Source of the DNA: Pseudomonas haemolytica
GTDB lineage: Bacteria; Pseudomonadota; Gammaproteobacteria; Pseudomonadales; Pseudomonadaceae
NCBI RefSeq assembly: GCF_009659625.1
Contig: NZ_VOIW01000010.1
Span: 29,426 to 93,425, forward strand
Direction: 5' to 3'
DNA length: 64,000 nt
The notes beneath the pieces were generated by a model that saw only the letters and a list, made by a program, of their open reading frames with translations, did no database searches and was not told the origin of the DNA. The position numbers and the translations under genes are program-made. Every line of letters begins with the position of its first letter. The first letter of the stretch is position 1. This document shows positions 42,621-51,789 of the stretch, one piece after another.

Positions 42621-42815
42621 TTAATCCACCACTTGATCGAGCATGTGCACCACTTCCTGTTCATTGAGCAGCCCCTTGCGCACCAGGTTTTCTGTTAGCA
42701 GCGCCAGGAGTTTTGCACTGCGATGGCCTTCCAGGTGCTTGAGTTCAGTCAGCACGCTGTAGACCTTGCTGGATGTGCAGAGGCCGGCGGTGCGGTGCGG
42801 ATTTTGTGTGGGCAT
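42621..42815 (-). CDS. Small hypothetical protein
   Basis: 64 residues from ATG 42815 (the TTG at 42821 is less likely). The middle, LTELKHLEGHRSAKLLALLTENLVRKGLLNEQEVVHMLDQVV, is predicted helical and amphipathic and looks like a small soluble adaptor. AAGGA lies upstream. No family named. It may share a transcript with the 60-residue gene that follows on this strand. Confidence 0.6.
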   Translation of the reverse strand: MPTQNPHRTAGLCTSSKVYSVLTELKHLEGHRSAKLLALLTENLVRKGLLNEQEVVHMLDQVVD

Positions 42816-42995
42816 GGGCAATCGTCCTTAATTGTTATTGGGTGGACTGGGTCGATAGTGAGACTGTTTTATGACGTAACCATGACAGCGTGAGCGTTCG
42901 CCGATCAAGAGGATATTGGACCCCTATCATGTGGGATTGCCGCTCGGGCGCTGTCTTCACAGCGACATCGGCAGGATAAATCCGGACGCTACAGG

Positions 42996-43026
42996 AAAAA
43001 AAAGGCCCCGCGTGTGGGCGAGGCCT
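42996..43026 (-). terminator. Rho-independent terminator for the Tyr/Pro-rich protein gene
   Basis: On the minus strand AGGCCTCGC, loop, GCGGGGCCT and eight T, 19 bases after the stop at 43045. Confidence 0.85.
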
Positions 43027-43044
43027 GTTCCATTCAAGTCAACC

Positions 43045-43413
43045 TTACCAGCCGCGGCCGTAGTGGCCGTGGGGAGGGCCGTAATAGCCGCGAGGCGGGC
43101 CATAATAGCCGCGTGGTGGCCCGTAATAGACCGGTGCCGGGCGGTAATACACCTGCTGTTGCACATACACTGGCGGTGGCGGTGCGTAATAGACCGGCGG
43201 CGGAGCGGCATACACGGGCTGCGGCTGGACGTAGACCGGTTGTTGCACATAGACCTCGCGTGGCTGGCTGGCAACCACGGAGCCGACGACGGCTGCGCCG
43301 ACAAGCGCGCCCAACACGGCTGGGCCACCCCAACCACCACCGTGGGCGGAGGCTTGGCCGGCCATCGCGAGTGCGCCGATCAGCAAGGCGATCCTGGGGA
43401 TTTTACGAATCAT
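43045..43413 (-). CDS. Secreted Tyr/Pro/Gly-rich low-complexity protein
   Basis: 122 residues from ATG 43413; the GAGGA is well placed for this Met and too close for the ATG at 43419. Signal peptide (cleavage after ASA), a short Gly/Ala hydrophobic part (VLGALVGAAVVGSVVA), then low-complexity repeats: QPVYVQPQPVYAAPPPVYYAP and YYGPPRG units. Similar 'PXXY' proteins are known as hypothetical envelope or biofilm proteins; no function is established. Own terminator follows. Confidence 0.75.
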   Translation of the reverse strand: MIRKIPRIALLIGALAMAGQASAHGGGWGGPAVLGALVGAAVVGSVVASQPREVYVQQPVYVQPQPVYAAPPPVYYAPPPPVYVQQQVYYRPAPVYYGPPRGYYGPPRGYYGPPHGHYGRGW

Positions 43414-43576
43414 GGTCATTCCTCGGTTAGCCCCTGCGCTTGTGGTCTGCAATCAATAGACTCAAGGATTGTCGCGGGGATACTGCTAAGACAACGTATT
43501 GTTCGAAAAACAGCACAGCCAGTAGGTAAAGGTTGTGTAAGGTCTGTACCGATTTGCTTACTTCAAGGAGTTACCC

Positions 43577-44395
43577 ATGCAAATGCACCCCAACAAGGAC
43601 ACCCAGCTGTGCATGTCACTGTCGGCGCGCCCCGGGAACTTTGGCCTGCGTTTTCATAACCATCTGTATGAACAGCTGGGTCTGAATTTCTACTATAAAG
43701 CCTTCAGCAGCCAGGATTTACCCGGCGCGATAGGTGGTATTCGCGCCTTGGGCGTGCGTGGTTGCGGAGTTTCCATGCCGTTCAAGGAGGCCGCCATTGC
43801 CTTAGTGGACGAACTCGACGATTCGGTTCAAGCCATTGACTCGCTGAACACCATCGTCAACACCAATGGGCATCTCAAGGCCTACAACACTGACTACATC
43901 GCCATCGAGCAACTGCTGAAAAAGCATGCCGTGCCGAAAGACTCGACATTCGCCCTGCGCGGTAGCGGCGGTATGGCCAAGGCGGTCGCCAGTGCCTTGC
44001 GTGATGGCGGTTATGCCAATGGCGTGATCGTGGCGCGGAATGAAGCCGCGGGCCAGGCATTGGCCCGGAACCTGGGGTATGAGTGGCAAGCGGACCTGGG
44101 CGACCTGCGCCCGCAGATGCTGATCAACGTCACACCCATCGGCATGACCGGCGGGGCCGAGGCGGATGCGTTGGCGTTCGAGGCGGATGCCGTGGATACA
44201 GCGCAGACTGTCTTCGATGTAGTGGCGATTCCGGCTGAAACACCCTTGATCGTGCGTGGCCGTGCCAAGGGCAAGCGGGTGATTACCGGGCTGGAGGTCA
44301 TTGCGATCCAGGCGCTGGAGCAGTTTGTGTTGTACACCGGTGTGCGCCCGACGCAGGAGCAGTTCCAGGCGGCGGTAGCTTTTGCCCGAAGCTAA
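43577..44395 (+). CDS. Shikimate 5-dehydrogenase-like protein
   Basis: 272 residues, ATG after AAGGAG. Substrate-binding half with SMPFKEAAI and NTDYIAIEQLL; NAD(P)-binding half where the usual GAGG appears as GSGGMAKAV (RGSGGMA). This is the HI0607/SDH-like subgroup of shikimate dehydrogenases, slow with shikimate and of unclear role, and distinct from AroE. It may reduce 3-dehydroshikimate or act on quinate-like molecules. Confidence 0.82.
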   Translation: MQMHPNKDTQLCMSLSARPGNFGLRFHNHLYEQLGLNFYYKAFSSQDLPGAIGGIRALGVRGCGVSMPFKEAAIALVDELDDSVQAIDSLNTIVNTNGHLKAYNTDYIAIEQLLKKHAVPKDSTFALRGSGGMAKAVASALRDGGYANGVIVARNEAAGQALARNLGYEWQADLGDLRPQMLINVTPIGMTGGAEADALAFEADAVDTAQTVFDVVAIPAETPLIVRGRAKGKRVITGLEVIAIQALEQFVLYTGVRPTQEQFQAAVAFARS

Positions 44396-44414
44396 AGGCT
44401 TGCGCACATACCAT

Positions 44415-44503
44415 TGTGGGAGCGGGCTTGCTCGCGAATGCAGTGTGTCAGTCAATGGATTCTTAACTGATGCACCGCATTCGCGAGCAAGCCCGCTCCC
44501 ACA
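44415..44503. repeat. REPIN (REP doublet)
   Basis: TGTGGGAGCGGGCTTGCTCG arm and a complete inverted copy, 89 bp in all, with the additional GCGAATGC/GCATTCGC core extending the match. It lies between convergent genes, the usual place for these repeats in Pseudomonas. Confidence 0.93.
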
Positions 44504-44515
44504 GTTTTGTCCGTG

Positions 44516-45169
44516 TCAGGCCTGTTCCAGCTGCACCAGCCGTTCTTCCAGCGCCGCGATCCGGGCTTCCAGCTCTTCAATCCGCTCCAGCGAAACCCCA
44601 CTGGCGGCCCCACGTTCTACTGGGCTTCCCCGTGCCGCGATAATCGTTTCAATATCCGCCGGATCCCCCAGCGCATGGGTATAGCGGTCTTCCCGCTGCC
44701 CTGCCTGACGCGGCACCAACAACGCCAGCCCCCGTGCAATCAGGCGTTCCAGCTGATGCACGACCTGCTCGGCATCTTCGAAATCATGCATCCGCCCGCT
44801 GCGGGTCAGCAGCTCGTTGACTGTTTGCGGCCCACGCAGGAACAGCAGCCCGATCAAAATCACCTGGGCGGGTACCAGCTCCAGGGCCTTGTCCACCCGG
44901 TGTTCCCAGCGGTCGGCGCGGCTGCCCATCACCAGCCGGGTATAACCTTGGCCCTCCAGGGCGCGCAGGCTCTGGCCGACCTGGCCTTGGGTGAGGTTCA
45001 TCACCGGTTCACGGCTGGTCTTCTGGTTGCAGGCCAGCACCAGGGCGTTGAGGGTCAGGGGGTAGGTTTCCGGATGGGTCGCCTGTTTTTCGATCAGGCA
45101 GCCCAGGATGCGAATTTCCGTGCTGTTCAGGCGCGGCTCAGGGGTGTCGGTGTCGTGCTCGGCGGTCAT
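44516..45169 (-). CDS. YceH family protein (DUF480)
   Basis: 217 residues; ATG 45169 after AGGGA. DUF480 has two winged-helix domains: LNSTEIRILGCLIEKQATHPETYPLTLNALVLACNQKTSREPVMNL at the start and the second LVPAQVILIGLLFLRGPQTVNELL. A C-terminal coiled coil (SLERIEELEARIAALEERLVQLEQ) suggests oligomerisation. Possibly DNA-binding; biological role unknown. Confidence 0.87.
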   Translation of the reverse strand: MTAEHDTDTPEPRLNSTEIRILGCLIEKQATHPETYPLTLNALVLACNQKTSREPVMNLTQGQVGQSLRALEGQGYTRLVMGSRADRWEHRVDKALELVPAQVILIGLLFLRGPQTVNELLTRSGRMHDFEDAEQVVHQLERLIARGLALLVPRQAGQREDRYTHALGDPADIETIIAARGSPVERGAASGVSLERIEELEARIAALEERLVQLEQA

Positions 45170-45285
45170 CGCGCTTTCCCTATGCAGTGAACGCTCTAGC
45201 CTAAGCTGGAAAAAATAAAAGACAAGCAGCGGGCATGTCTATAATCGCGGTTGGTTCCAACCCTGCCATAACCGATGAGACTGTC

Positions 45286-45795
45286 ATGACCATTTCCCTG
45301 TACGCCGCTTCTATCCCAGTCTTCAAGCAAATGCTCACCGCCCTGAGCGGTGTGTTGACCAAAGCCGAAGCCCACGCCACTGCCAAGAACATCGAGCCGA
45401 ACGCCTTGCTGCAAGCACGCCTGTTCCCTGACATGTTCCAACTGGTGCGCCAGGTGCAGATCGCCGTCGACTTCGCCAAAGGCGTTTCCGCCCGCCTGGC
45501 CGAGGTCGAAGTACCCAAATATGAAGACAGCGAAGTCACTTTCGCCGACCTGCAAGCGCTGATCGCCAAGGTCCTGGCGTTCGTTGACACCATCAAGCCA
45601 GAGCAGATCGACGGCAAGGAAGGTATCGAGATCGTCACCCGCCCGGGCACTCCGAAAGAAAAGCGCTTCAGCGGCCAGTCCTACCTGTTGACCTACGGCC
45701 TGCCGCAGTTTTTCTTCCACGTCACCACCGCTTACGCCCTGCTGCGTCATAACGGTGTGGAAGTGGGCAAGCGCGATTACATGGGCGCGTTCTAA
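45286..45795 (+). CDS. DUF1993 domain protein
   Basis: 169 residues from ATG 45286. The DUF1993 fold (DinB-like four-helix bundle) is seen in MTISLYAASIPVFKQMLTALSGVL, ARLFPDMFQLVRQVQIAVDFAKG, and the end FFFHVTTAYALLRHNGVEVGKRDYMG, with the histidines that could bind metal. Function is unknown. A strong terminator follows. Confidence 0.88.
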   Translation: MTISLYAASIPVFKQMLTALSGVLTKAEAHATAKNIEPNALLQARLFPDMFQLVRQVQIAVDFAKGVSARLAEVEVPKYEDSEVTFADLQALIAKVLAFVDTIKPEQIDGKEGIEIVTRPGTPKEKRFSGQSYLLTYGLPQFFFHVTTAYALLRHNGVEVGKRDYMGAF

Positions 45796-45815
45796 ACTTA
45801 AACGTTAAAAACATG

Positions 45816-45854
45816 ACCCAGGGTTGTTCTTGATTGAATAACCCTGGGTTTTTT
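45816..45854 (+). terminator. Rho-independent terminator after the DUF1993 gene
   Basis: ACCCAGGGTT and AACCCTGGGT arms around a 14-base loop, then a T run. Confidence 0.9.
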
Positions 45855-45980
45855 ATGCGTGGAATCTTTATATTTTTCTCATAACTCGTTACACAGTGTT
45901 ATGCAACCAATACCCCGATAGTTCTCACTCAGGAGCGCCTATAAAACTTTATATCGATATGCCTGGAGACTACAAACCAT

Positions 45981-48900
45981 ATGAGTTTTTCTTCCAACGC
46001 GTTGACTACGCCCCCCCAAAATTATCAATTTGGCCCAGCACCGGAGGCACCAAAAAATCAAGGTTCGCCTATGAATTCAATTGCCATGCCTCGCCCCCGG
46101 CGAGAGGTGGGCGATGCAGCGTCTTCTCAAGCGGCTCAGCGTGAACAAGCCAACAGCGAACTGGCCGCTAGTTATGCAGAGGCGCTGGAAGGCCGAACCC
46201 ACGATCAGGACCCGGTTATCGCGACAATCCCGGAAGCTTCCTCCTTCGGCCAATGGCGTACACAGCTGCGTAATACACTAAACGACAAAGACTTTTTAGA
46301 TTGGCTCAAGGCGGATGGTTTAGATCCGTCGACCCTGCAGATCACTTCTGATGGGGCGCTGAGCGTCGCGAAAAATGGGCTGCATACCCAATTTACCTTA
46401 AAAGACAACTCTCCCTGGGCGACCTTCGCAGGGCCGATTCTGGCTGCGCTAAAAGCCTATTCTCCCGATGGAATAACCTGGTCGGCCGTGCATGAGGAGA
46501 GTGCGTCGCTCAAGCTGGTTGCACAGTTCTATGGCGAAACGATTCATCAAGATTCAAGTGCAAATAAACAACGCGCCCAAGAGTTGCAAAGTAACAATGC
46601 ATTTGCGACGGCGGGCGTTGGGAAGGAGCGCAGTGAGGAAACGTTGGCTGCTGAAAAACAGCCACTTGCCAATAAGCGTGATCTGAAAACCTTCTGGAAT
46701 GCCCTGATCACGGCTCATGTTGAGGCGGACGAGTACCTGCAAAGGCAAGAGGCATTGCACGGCTTCAATAACGTTCGACCTGATCTTCCAGCTTATGATC
46801 GCAGTGCTGGGCTACGCTCTTTTCTGCTATCGCGACAAATCCAGCTTGATCCTGACTCTGGCTTCCATCTGGATAATCAGCCAATGGCAGGCAAGCAACT
46901 GAATCTCTTGCAATTTATGACTGGCAATGGCTGGAATCACCCGGTGGATCAAGCCGAGATCAAGAACATGCTCCTGGTGCTGTCCCGCCCAGCCGAGCAC
47001 CGGCAACCGCAAGGCGATTTTGGGGGAGGATTATCCTGGCCGACCCCGCTTGATACACAAACACAACAGGCTATCTATGACGCGGTTGGCTATAACGCGA
47101 TGGAGTTGCCTGAGTTTGCCAATTTAAAGCTGAGCCAGAACGCCTTTGGGTATCTGACACAAAACATCCAGTGGTCCGAGGCAGAGCTGAAAGACCCCCG
47201 GCAAGCGATCTTAAGGCTGTTGCAAAGCCCCACCACCCAGGCCATGGGCGAAGCCTTGCGCACTAAGTTCGAGGGCGCAGGCAGTGCCGAAGATTGGGCG
47301 CTTGCGGCGCTTCAGGTAGGCCTCAATCAGGACGCATTGTGGAAGCCAGAGGAAAAGAACAAGGTGGCAGGGTTTGATCTGTCGGCGCGCGAGAATTGGG
47401 GTAAGCCGCTGTCTTTTGTCCTTCAGGGGCTGACCGAGCATCTGCGCAAGTCCTATGGCAACAACGCTCCGGTGGCAGCCTACTTGTTGTTGTCGCACCA
47501 CGCTCCGGAATTGCTGGTCAAGCACATCCCCGACGATGTGACTTACGGTTCGCCGGCCTGGGTCAGTTTGAAGGCCATCGTGGCCAAATCCGAGCTACGC
47601 AGTCCGGGCCTGGCGGCTACTAAAACCTATGAGCAGTTGCTGAATGATGACCTCAATCCCATTACCGACGCCGAAGAACAAGTGGCGGCGCTGGCGGCGC
47701 AGGAGGGGCTGATTCACTGGGCTGTAGCGGATGGCGCGATTGAAAAACGGGCGGATAACAACTACACGGATGAAGAGGTTGAACGTGCCAGCACCCTTGC
47801 CAACAAGCGTTTCGAAACCTTGATGCAAGCTTCAGAAGCACAGCGCACAGAATTAGCCACGCGTAAGGCACTGGCGCTCAATGCGCTGAAGGAACGCTTC
47901 CCTGTAAAAGAATACGGGGTGATAGATTTTGAGAAGAAAGCAATCTTTCCAAAAGAACAGAATCGTGATTTAAAAGGCCCGTACTCGATACTGGATATCT
48001 TTTTGCAGCCGCAGAAGCATGTGGAGTGGTACTCCAATGACCCTGCTGTCCCTATTGAAAAAATCTCCCATGAGCTCAAGTTTTTACCACCGGTAAATGA
48101 GCTGTTTGAAAAGCAAGTCGTTGATTATTATGACGGGCATAAAAGAGCCATGGATACTGGCGTAAAACATATGGTGTCACTGCTATCTGATAAGGATCAA
48201 GAGGCGTTGCAATTGGGTGCGTTGAAAGTTTATGTGTCGGAGAAAGTTACTAAGCTGAACCATGAGCGCCCAACTAATTCTCGTTTTGGTAACGGGGAGG
48301 TTATCGATAGCGAAGTTTCTTCAGTGTATTTTGAAACCCTGCACAAGGGTGAGAAAAGCGTTTTTCAATTAGATCCCCTCACGGGAACTCTGCGTAGGCG
48401 AAAGGAATTGACGTCTGGATTGTGGGAAGGGTTGTTGACCGAATGGAAGATTATTCCTCCCGGGGAAGAATATCCCAATAAGATCTACAATTACGTTAGT
48501 AAGGAGATCCCAGGCAGCGGAAGTAAGGAGCGAGAACCGAAGCCTGAACCATCATCGCTCATTAACGCGTTCTCTTCTGCGAGAACACAGTACATTGCCG
48601 ATGTTGTTACGGGACATTTTTTTAAGGAGGGTGAGCGCGAAAAGTTGGTTGATGCCGCCAGGGACATCGTTACTACGTTTGATAGTGAAGTGACGGATTT
48701 CGAAAAAATACAAGCGGTTACCCGTTCGCTTATACCCGGTGCATCAGCTATACACAGTTTTCAGCATGGCAGAGTCGGTGAAGGGCTTGCGTTTCTTGCA
48801 TTCGACATATTCGGTTTCGTTATTGCCGGTGCCGGAGCTCTCGGAAAGATTTCCAAGATAGCGAAGGTGGGGGGGCAGCTAGGAAAAGGAGGCGTTGCAG

Positions 48901-49082
48901 GCAGGCTGGGGCGGGCATTTATCAGTGCCGCCAACCCGTTTGCCGGGGGAGCGGCCCTCGGTACTAGAGGCCTCTCAACGTTCGCTGCGTTAAAGGGCAA
49001 AGGGGTCCTTTCTTGGAAAGTGATTGCGGCTAATCGCAGTGTTGATAACGTATATAAGCACAAACCCAAAGACGTGATGTAA
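45981..49082 (+). CDS. Large toxin- or effector-like protein of unknown family
   Basis: 1033 residues. Start taken at ATG 45981 (ribosome site only moderate; GGAG 13 bases away). The N-terminus is Ser/Pro/Gln-rich and polar, like a type III signal, and is followed by a long helical region with no named domain. About residues 870-990 (ARDIVTTFDSEVTDFEKIQAVTRSLIPGASAIHSF, then DIFGFVIAGAGALG) resembles the hydrophobic segment of large Pseudomonas cytotoxins of the DUF6543/dermonecrotic type. No catalytic motif found. Base composition is lower in GC than its flanks. No hrp box and no partner genes beside it. Confidence 0.65.
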   Translation: MSFSSNALTTPPQNYQFGPAPEAPKNQGSPMNSIAMPRPRREVGDAASSQAAQREQANSELAASYAEALEGRTHDQDPVIATIPEASSFGQWRTQLRNTLNDKDFLDWLKADGLDPSTLQITSDGALSVAKNGLHTQFTLKDNSPWATFAGPILAALKAYSPDGITWSAVHEESASLKLVAQFYGETIHQDSSANKQRAQELQSNNAFATAGVGKERSEETLAAEKQPLANKRDLKTFWNALITAHVEADEYLQRQEALHGFNNVRPDLPAYDRSAGLRSFLLSRQIQLDPDSGFHLDNQPMAGKQLNLLQFMTGNGWNHPVDQAEIKNMLLVLSRPAEHRQPQGDFGGGLSWPTPLDTQTQQAIYDAVGYNAMELPEFANLKLSQNAFGYLTQNIQWSEAELKDPRQAILRLLQSPTTQAMGEALRTKFEGAGSAEDWALAALQVGLNQDALWKPEEKNKVAGFDLSARENWGKPLSFVLQGLTEHLRKSYGNNAPVAAYLLLSHHAPELLVKHIPDDVTYGSPAWVSLKAIVAKSELRSPGLAATKTYEQLLNDDLNPITDAEEQVAALAAQEGLIHWAVADGAIEKRADNNYTDEEVERASTLANKRFETLMQASEAQRTELATRKALALNALKERFPVKEYGVIDFEKKAIFPKEQNRDLKGPYSILDIFLQPQKHVEWYSNDPAVPIEKISHELKFLPPVNELFEKQVVDYYDGHKRAMDTGVKHMVSLLSDKDQEALQLGALKVYVSEKVTKLNHERPTNSRFGNGEVIDSEVSSVYFETLHKGEKSVFQLDPLTGTLRRRKELTSGLWEGLLTEWKIIPPGEEYPNKIYNYVSKEIPGSGSKEREPKPEPSSLINAFSSARTQYIADVVTGHFFKEGEREKLVDAARDIVTTFDSEVTDFEKIQAVTRSLIPGASAIHSFQHGRVGEGLAFLAFDIFGFVIAGAGALGKISKIAKVGGQLGKGGVAGRLGRAFISAANPFAGGAALGTRGLSTFAALKGKGVLSWKVIAANRSVDNVYKHKPKDVM

Positions 49083-49117
49083 GGCGCCTCTGCATGAAGC
49101 GATACAACAATTAGAAC

Positions 49118-49155
49118 GCCCGAGTCGGTTCTGGAATGACCGGCTCGGGCTTTTC
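49118..49155. terminator. Shared terminator between convergent genes
   Basis: GCCCGAG and CTCGGGC arms, extended by CGG/CCG, then TTTTC on the plus strand; on the minus strand it ends near the sstT stop, so it may serve both. Confidence 0.85.
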
Positions 49156-49165
49156 TTTTGCTCAT

Positions 49166-50386
49166 TCAGGCCGTTTGTTCTTCCTTGCCCAAACACGCCG
49201 CAGCCGTAAACAGCACATCGGTGGACGAATTGAGCGCGGTTTCCGCCGAATCCTGCAGCACGCCGATGATGAAACCGACGGCCACTACCTGCATGGCGAT
49301 TTCACTTGGAATGCCAAACAGGCTGCACGCCAGCGGGATCAGCAGCAGCGAACCACCCGCCACCCCCGACGCACCACAGGCACACACCGCTGCGACCACG
49401 CTGAGCAGCACGGCGGTAGGCAGGTCCACGGCGATCCCGAGGGTGTGCACGGCCGCCAGGGTCAGCACGGTGATGGTGATTGCGGCACCGGCCATGTTGA
49501 TCGTGGCACCGAGTGGGATCGACACCGAGTAGGTGTCTTCATGCAAGCCCAGGCGCTTGCTCAGCGCCAGGTTGACCGGAATGTTCGCCGCCGAACTGCG
49601 GGTGAAAAACGCGGTGATACCGCTTTCACGCAGGCACATCAGCACCAGCGGGTACGGGTTGCGGCGCAGTTTCCAGAACACGATGGCTGGGTTGATTACC
49701 AGCGCCACGAACAGCATGCAGCCGATCAGTACTACCAGCAGATGGGCATAGCCGAGCAGGGCGCCGAAGCCCGAGGTGGCCAGGGTCGAGGCCACCAGGC
49801 CGAAGATACCCAGCGGGGCGAAGCGGATCACCACGCGTACGATCAGAGTCACGCCGTTGGACAGGTCGTCCAATACCGTCCGCGTGGTTTCGCCGGCATG
49901 GCGAATGGCGATGCCCATGCCGATGGCCCATGCCAGGATGCCGATGAAGTTGGCGTTCATCAGCGCGCTGACCGGGTTATCCACCACGCTGAGCAGCAGG
50001 CTTTGCAACACTTCGCCGATGCCGCCGGGAGCGCTCACTGCGGCGTCATGGGTGGCCAGTACCAGGGAGGAGGGGAACAACGTACTGGCAACCACTGCCA
50101 CCACGGCAGCAGCAAAGGTGCCGAGCAGGTACAGGAACAGGATTGGACGGATATGGGTTTCCTGACCATGTTTATGGTTGGCAATCGAGGCCATTACCAG
50201 CACAAACACCAGGATCGGCGCGACGGCCTTCAGTGCCGTGACAAACACCTTGCCGATAAAACCGGTAGCGCGGGCGGCCTCGGGGAACAGCAAGGCCAGC
50301 ACGATACCGGCGATCAGGCCGATGACAATTTGGGTGACCAGGCTGACGCGCATTAAACGTTGCAACAGGGAAGGGGCAGCAGTCAT
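49166..50386 (-). CDS. sstT: Serine/threonine:Na+ symporter
   Basis: 406 residues. Dicarboxylate/amino-acid:cation symporter family, SstT type: early helices VTQIVIGLIAGIVLALLFPEAA, then AAFFTRSSAANIPVNLALSKRLGL-like re-entrant loop (FFTRSSAANIPVN), LGATINMAGAAITITVLTLAAV and the late SGVAGGSLLLIPLAC. It imports serine and threonine with sodium. The closest relatives are the E. coli-type SstT. Confidence 0.92.
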   Translation of the reverse strand: MTAAPSLLQRLMRVSLVTQIVIGLIAGIVLALLFPEAARATGFIGKVFVTALKAVAPILVFVLVMASIANHKHGQETHIRPILFLYLLGTFAAAVVAVVASTLFPSSLVLATHDAAVSAPGGIGEVLQSLLLSVVDNPVSALMNANFIGILAWAIGMGIAIRHAGETTRTVLDDLSNGVTLIVRVVIRFAPLGIFGLVASTLATSGFGALLGYAHLLVVLIGCMLFVALVINPAIVFWKLRRNPYPLVLMCLRESGITAFFTRSSAANIPVNLALSKRLGLHEDTYSVSIPLGATINMAGAAITITVLTLAAVHTLGIAVDLPTAVLLSVVAAVCACGASGVAGGSLLLIPLACSLFGIPSEIAMQVVAVGFIIGVLQDSAETALNSSTDVLFTAAACLGKEEQTA

Positions 50387-50627
50387 AAACAGTTGTCTCT
50401 AGTTTTTTTAGTAGGACACAGCATTGCAGGCAGGAAGTACTGTAGGAAGTAGGTGCGAAGTCTAACATGCTGTAGGACACGTCCCGTTCACTGCGGCATT
50501 CCGTCACCCGCGCCTGTCGAGCTTGGCCAAACACGGACATATCCTGTTAAGGTTCACCCCTCTCATCTTTCCTCTCCGTCAGCGGGCCCTTCGGGCTGTC
50601 GTTGATGTCGTCGTTTCTGGAGTTTCC

Positions 50628-51785
50628 ATGTTGTTCCCTATCCTGCTGCTGTCGGCTGCCGGTTTTACCGTGCTGACCACAGAATTCGTCATCGTTGGCC
50701 TGTTGCCGTCGATCGCCCGGGACCTGAATGTCAGTGTGTCCCAGGCCGGGCTGTTGGTGACGCTGTTCGCGTTTACCGTGGCGGCGTTCGGCCCTTTCCT
50801 GACCGCGTACTGCGCGCGGTTCCAGCGCAAGCGCCTGTTCATAAGCATTCTGATCATGTTCGCGGCGGCCAATACCGTGGCAGCATTGGCGCCCAATATC
50901 TGGGTGATGTCCCTGGCCCGCTTGATCCCCGCGCTGGGGTTGCCAGTGTTCTGGGCCTTGGCCAGCGAAACGGCGGTGGACATTGTCGGCCCGGAATTCG
51001 CCGGGCGTGCAATTGAAAAAATCGGCTTCGGCATCGTCTGCGCCACAGTGTTCGGCATTCCAGTGGGCACGCTGATTTCCGACCTGTTCGGCTGGCGCAC
51101 CGCGTTTGCCGTGCTCGCGGTGATTGCCCTGGCCAAGGCGTTGCTGCTGTTTATCTATTTACCGGTCACCCAGGCGAAGAACGAGCAGGTCACCCTACGC
51201 TCACAGTTCAAGATCCTGCGCAGCCCGTTGATGCAGGGGCATATCCTCTTGTCGATCCTGGTGTTCAGCGGCATGTTCACTGCCTATACCTACCTGGCGG
51301 ACATCCTTGAACGCCTGGCCGGGTTCGACGGCACGCTGGTGGGCTGGTGCCTGATGGGCTTTGGCGCGGTCGGGCTGATCGGCAACTCCCTGGGCGGGCG
51401 CGCCGTGGATCGCCACCCGCTGATCGCCTCCATGGTGTTCTGCGCGTTCATGGTAGCGGGCATGGTGGCAGTGGTGCCGGCGATTCACTCGACCATCGGC
51501 CTGGCCGCGGCGATGGCGGTGTGGGGCGTGACCCAGGCGGCGATGTTCCTGGTCAGCCACGTGCGGCTGATGAAGGCGGCGCCCCATGCGCCGGCGTTTG
51601 CCGCATCGCTGAATATCGCCGGGGCCAACCTGGGCATCGGCCTGGGCGCGATGGTCGGCGGGCATGTCATCGACACGTTGGGGTTGGGCAGCCTGGGGTT
51701 TGCTGCCTCGGGATTTATCCTGGTGTCGATCCTGCTGGCACTGTGGCTGATGGCTGCCAAGCAGCCGGTGGCCTCCAGCGCCTGA
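50628..51785 (+). CDS. MFS transporter (drug/arabinose efflux-like)
   Basis: 385 residues from ATG 50628, with GGAG seven bases before; the frame is open further up but that part is not hydrophobic. Marks: FVIVGLLPSIARDLNVSVSQAGLLVTLFAFTVAAFGPFLTA in helices 1-2, and the RFQRKRLF loop. This is the AraJ/PbuE/CmlA-like DHA1 group of efflux carriers. Substrate unknown. nhaR lies convergent, four bases past its stop. Confidence 0.87.
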   Translation: MLFPILLLSAAGFTVLTTEFVIVGLLPSIARDLNVSVSQAGLLVTLFAFTVAAFGPFLTAYCARFQRKRLFISILIMFAAANTVAALAPNIWVMSLARLIPALGLPVFWALASETAVDIVGPEFAGRAIEKIGFGIVCATVFGIPVGTLISDLFGWRTAFAVLAVIALAKALLLFIYLPVTQAKNEQVTLRSQFKILRSPLMQGHILLSILVFSGMFTAYTYLADILERLAGFDGTLVGWCLMGFGAVGLIGNSLGGRAVDRHPLIASMVFCAFMVAGMVAVVPAIHSTIGLAAAMAVWGVTQAAMFLVSHVRLMKAAPHAPAFAASLNIAGANLGIGLGAMVGGHVIDTLGLGSLGFAASGFILVSILLALWLMAAKQPVASSA

Positions 51786-51789
51786 GCGA

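Noticed and set aside
45861..45888. GGAATC near the start of the large toxin-like gene as a possible hrp box
   Set aside because: No CCACNNA at 15 or 16 bases; one half only.
49136..50356. Plus-strand frame (406 codons) opposite sstT
   Set aside because: His/Gln/Arg-rich shadow; sstT is certain.
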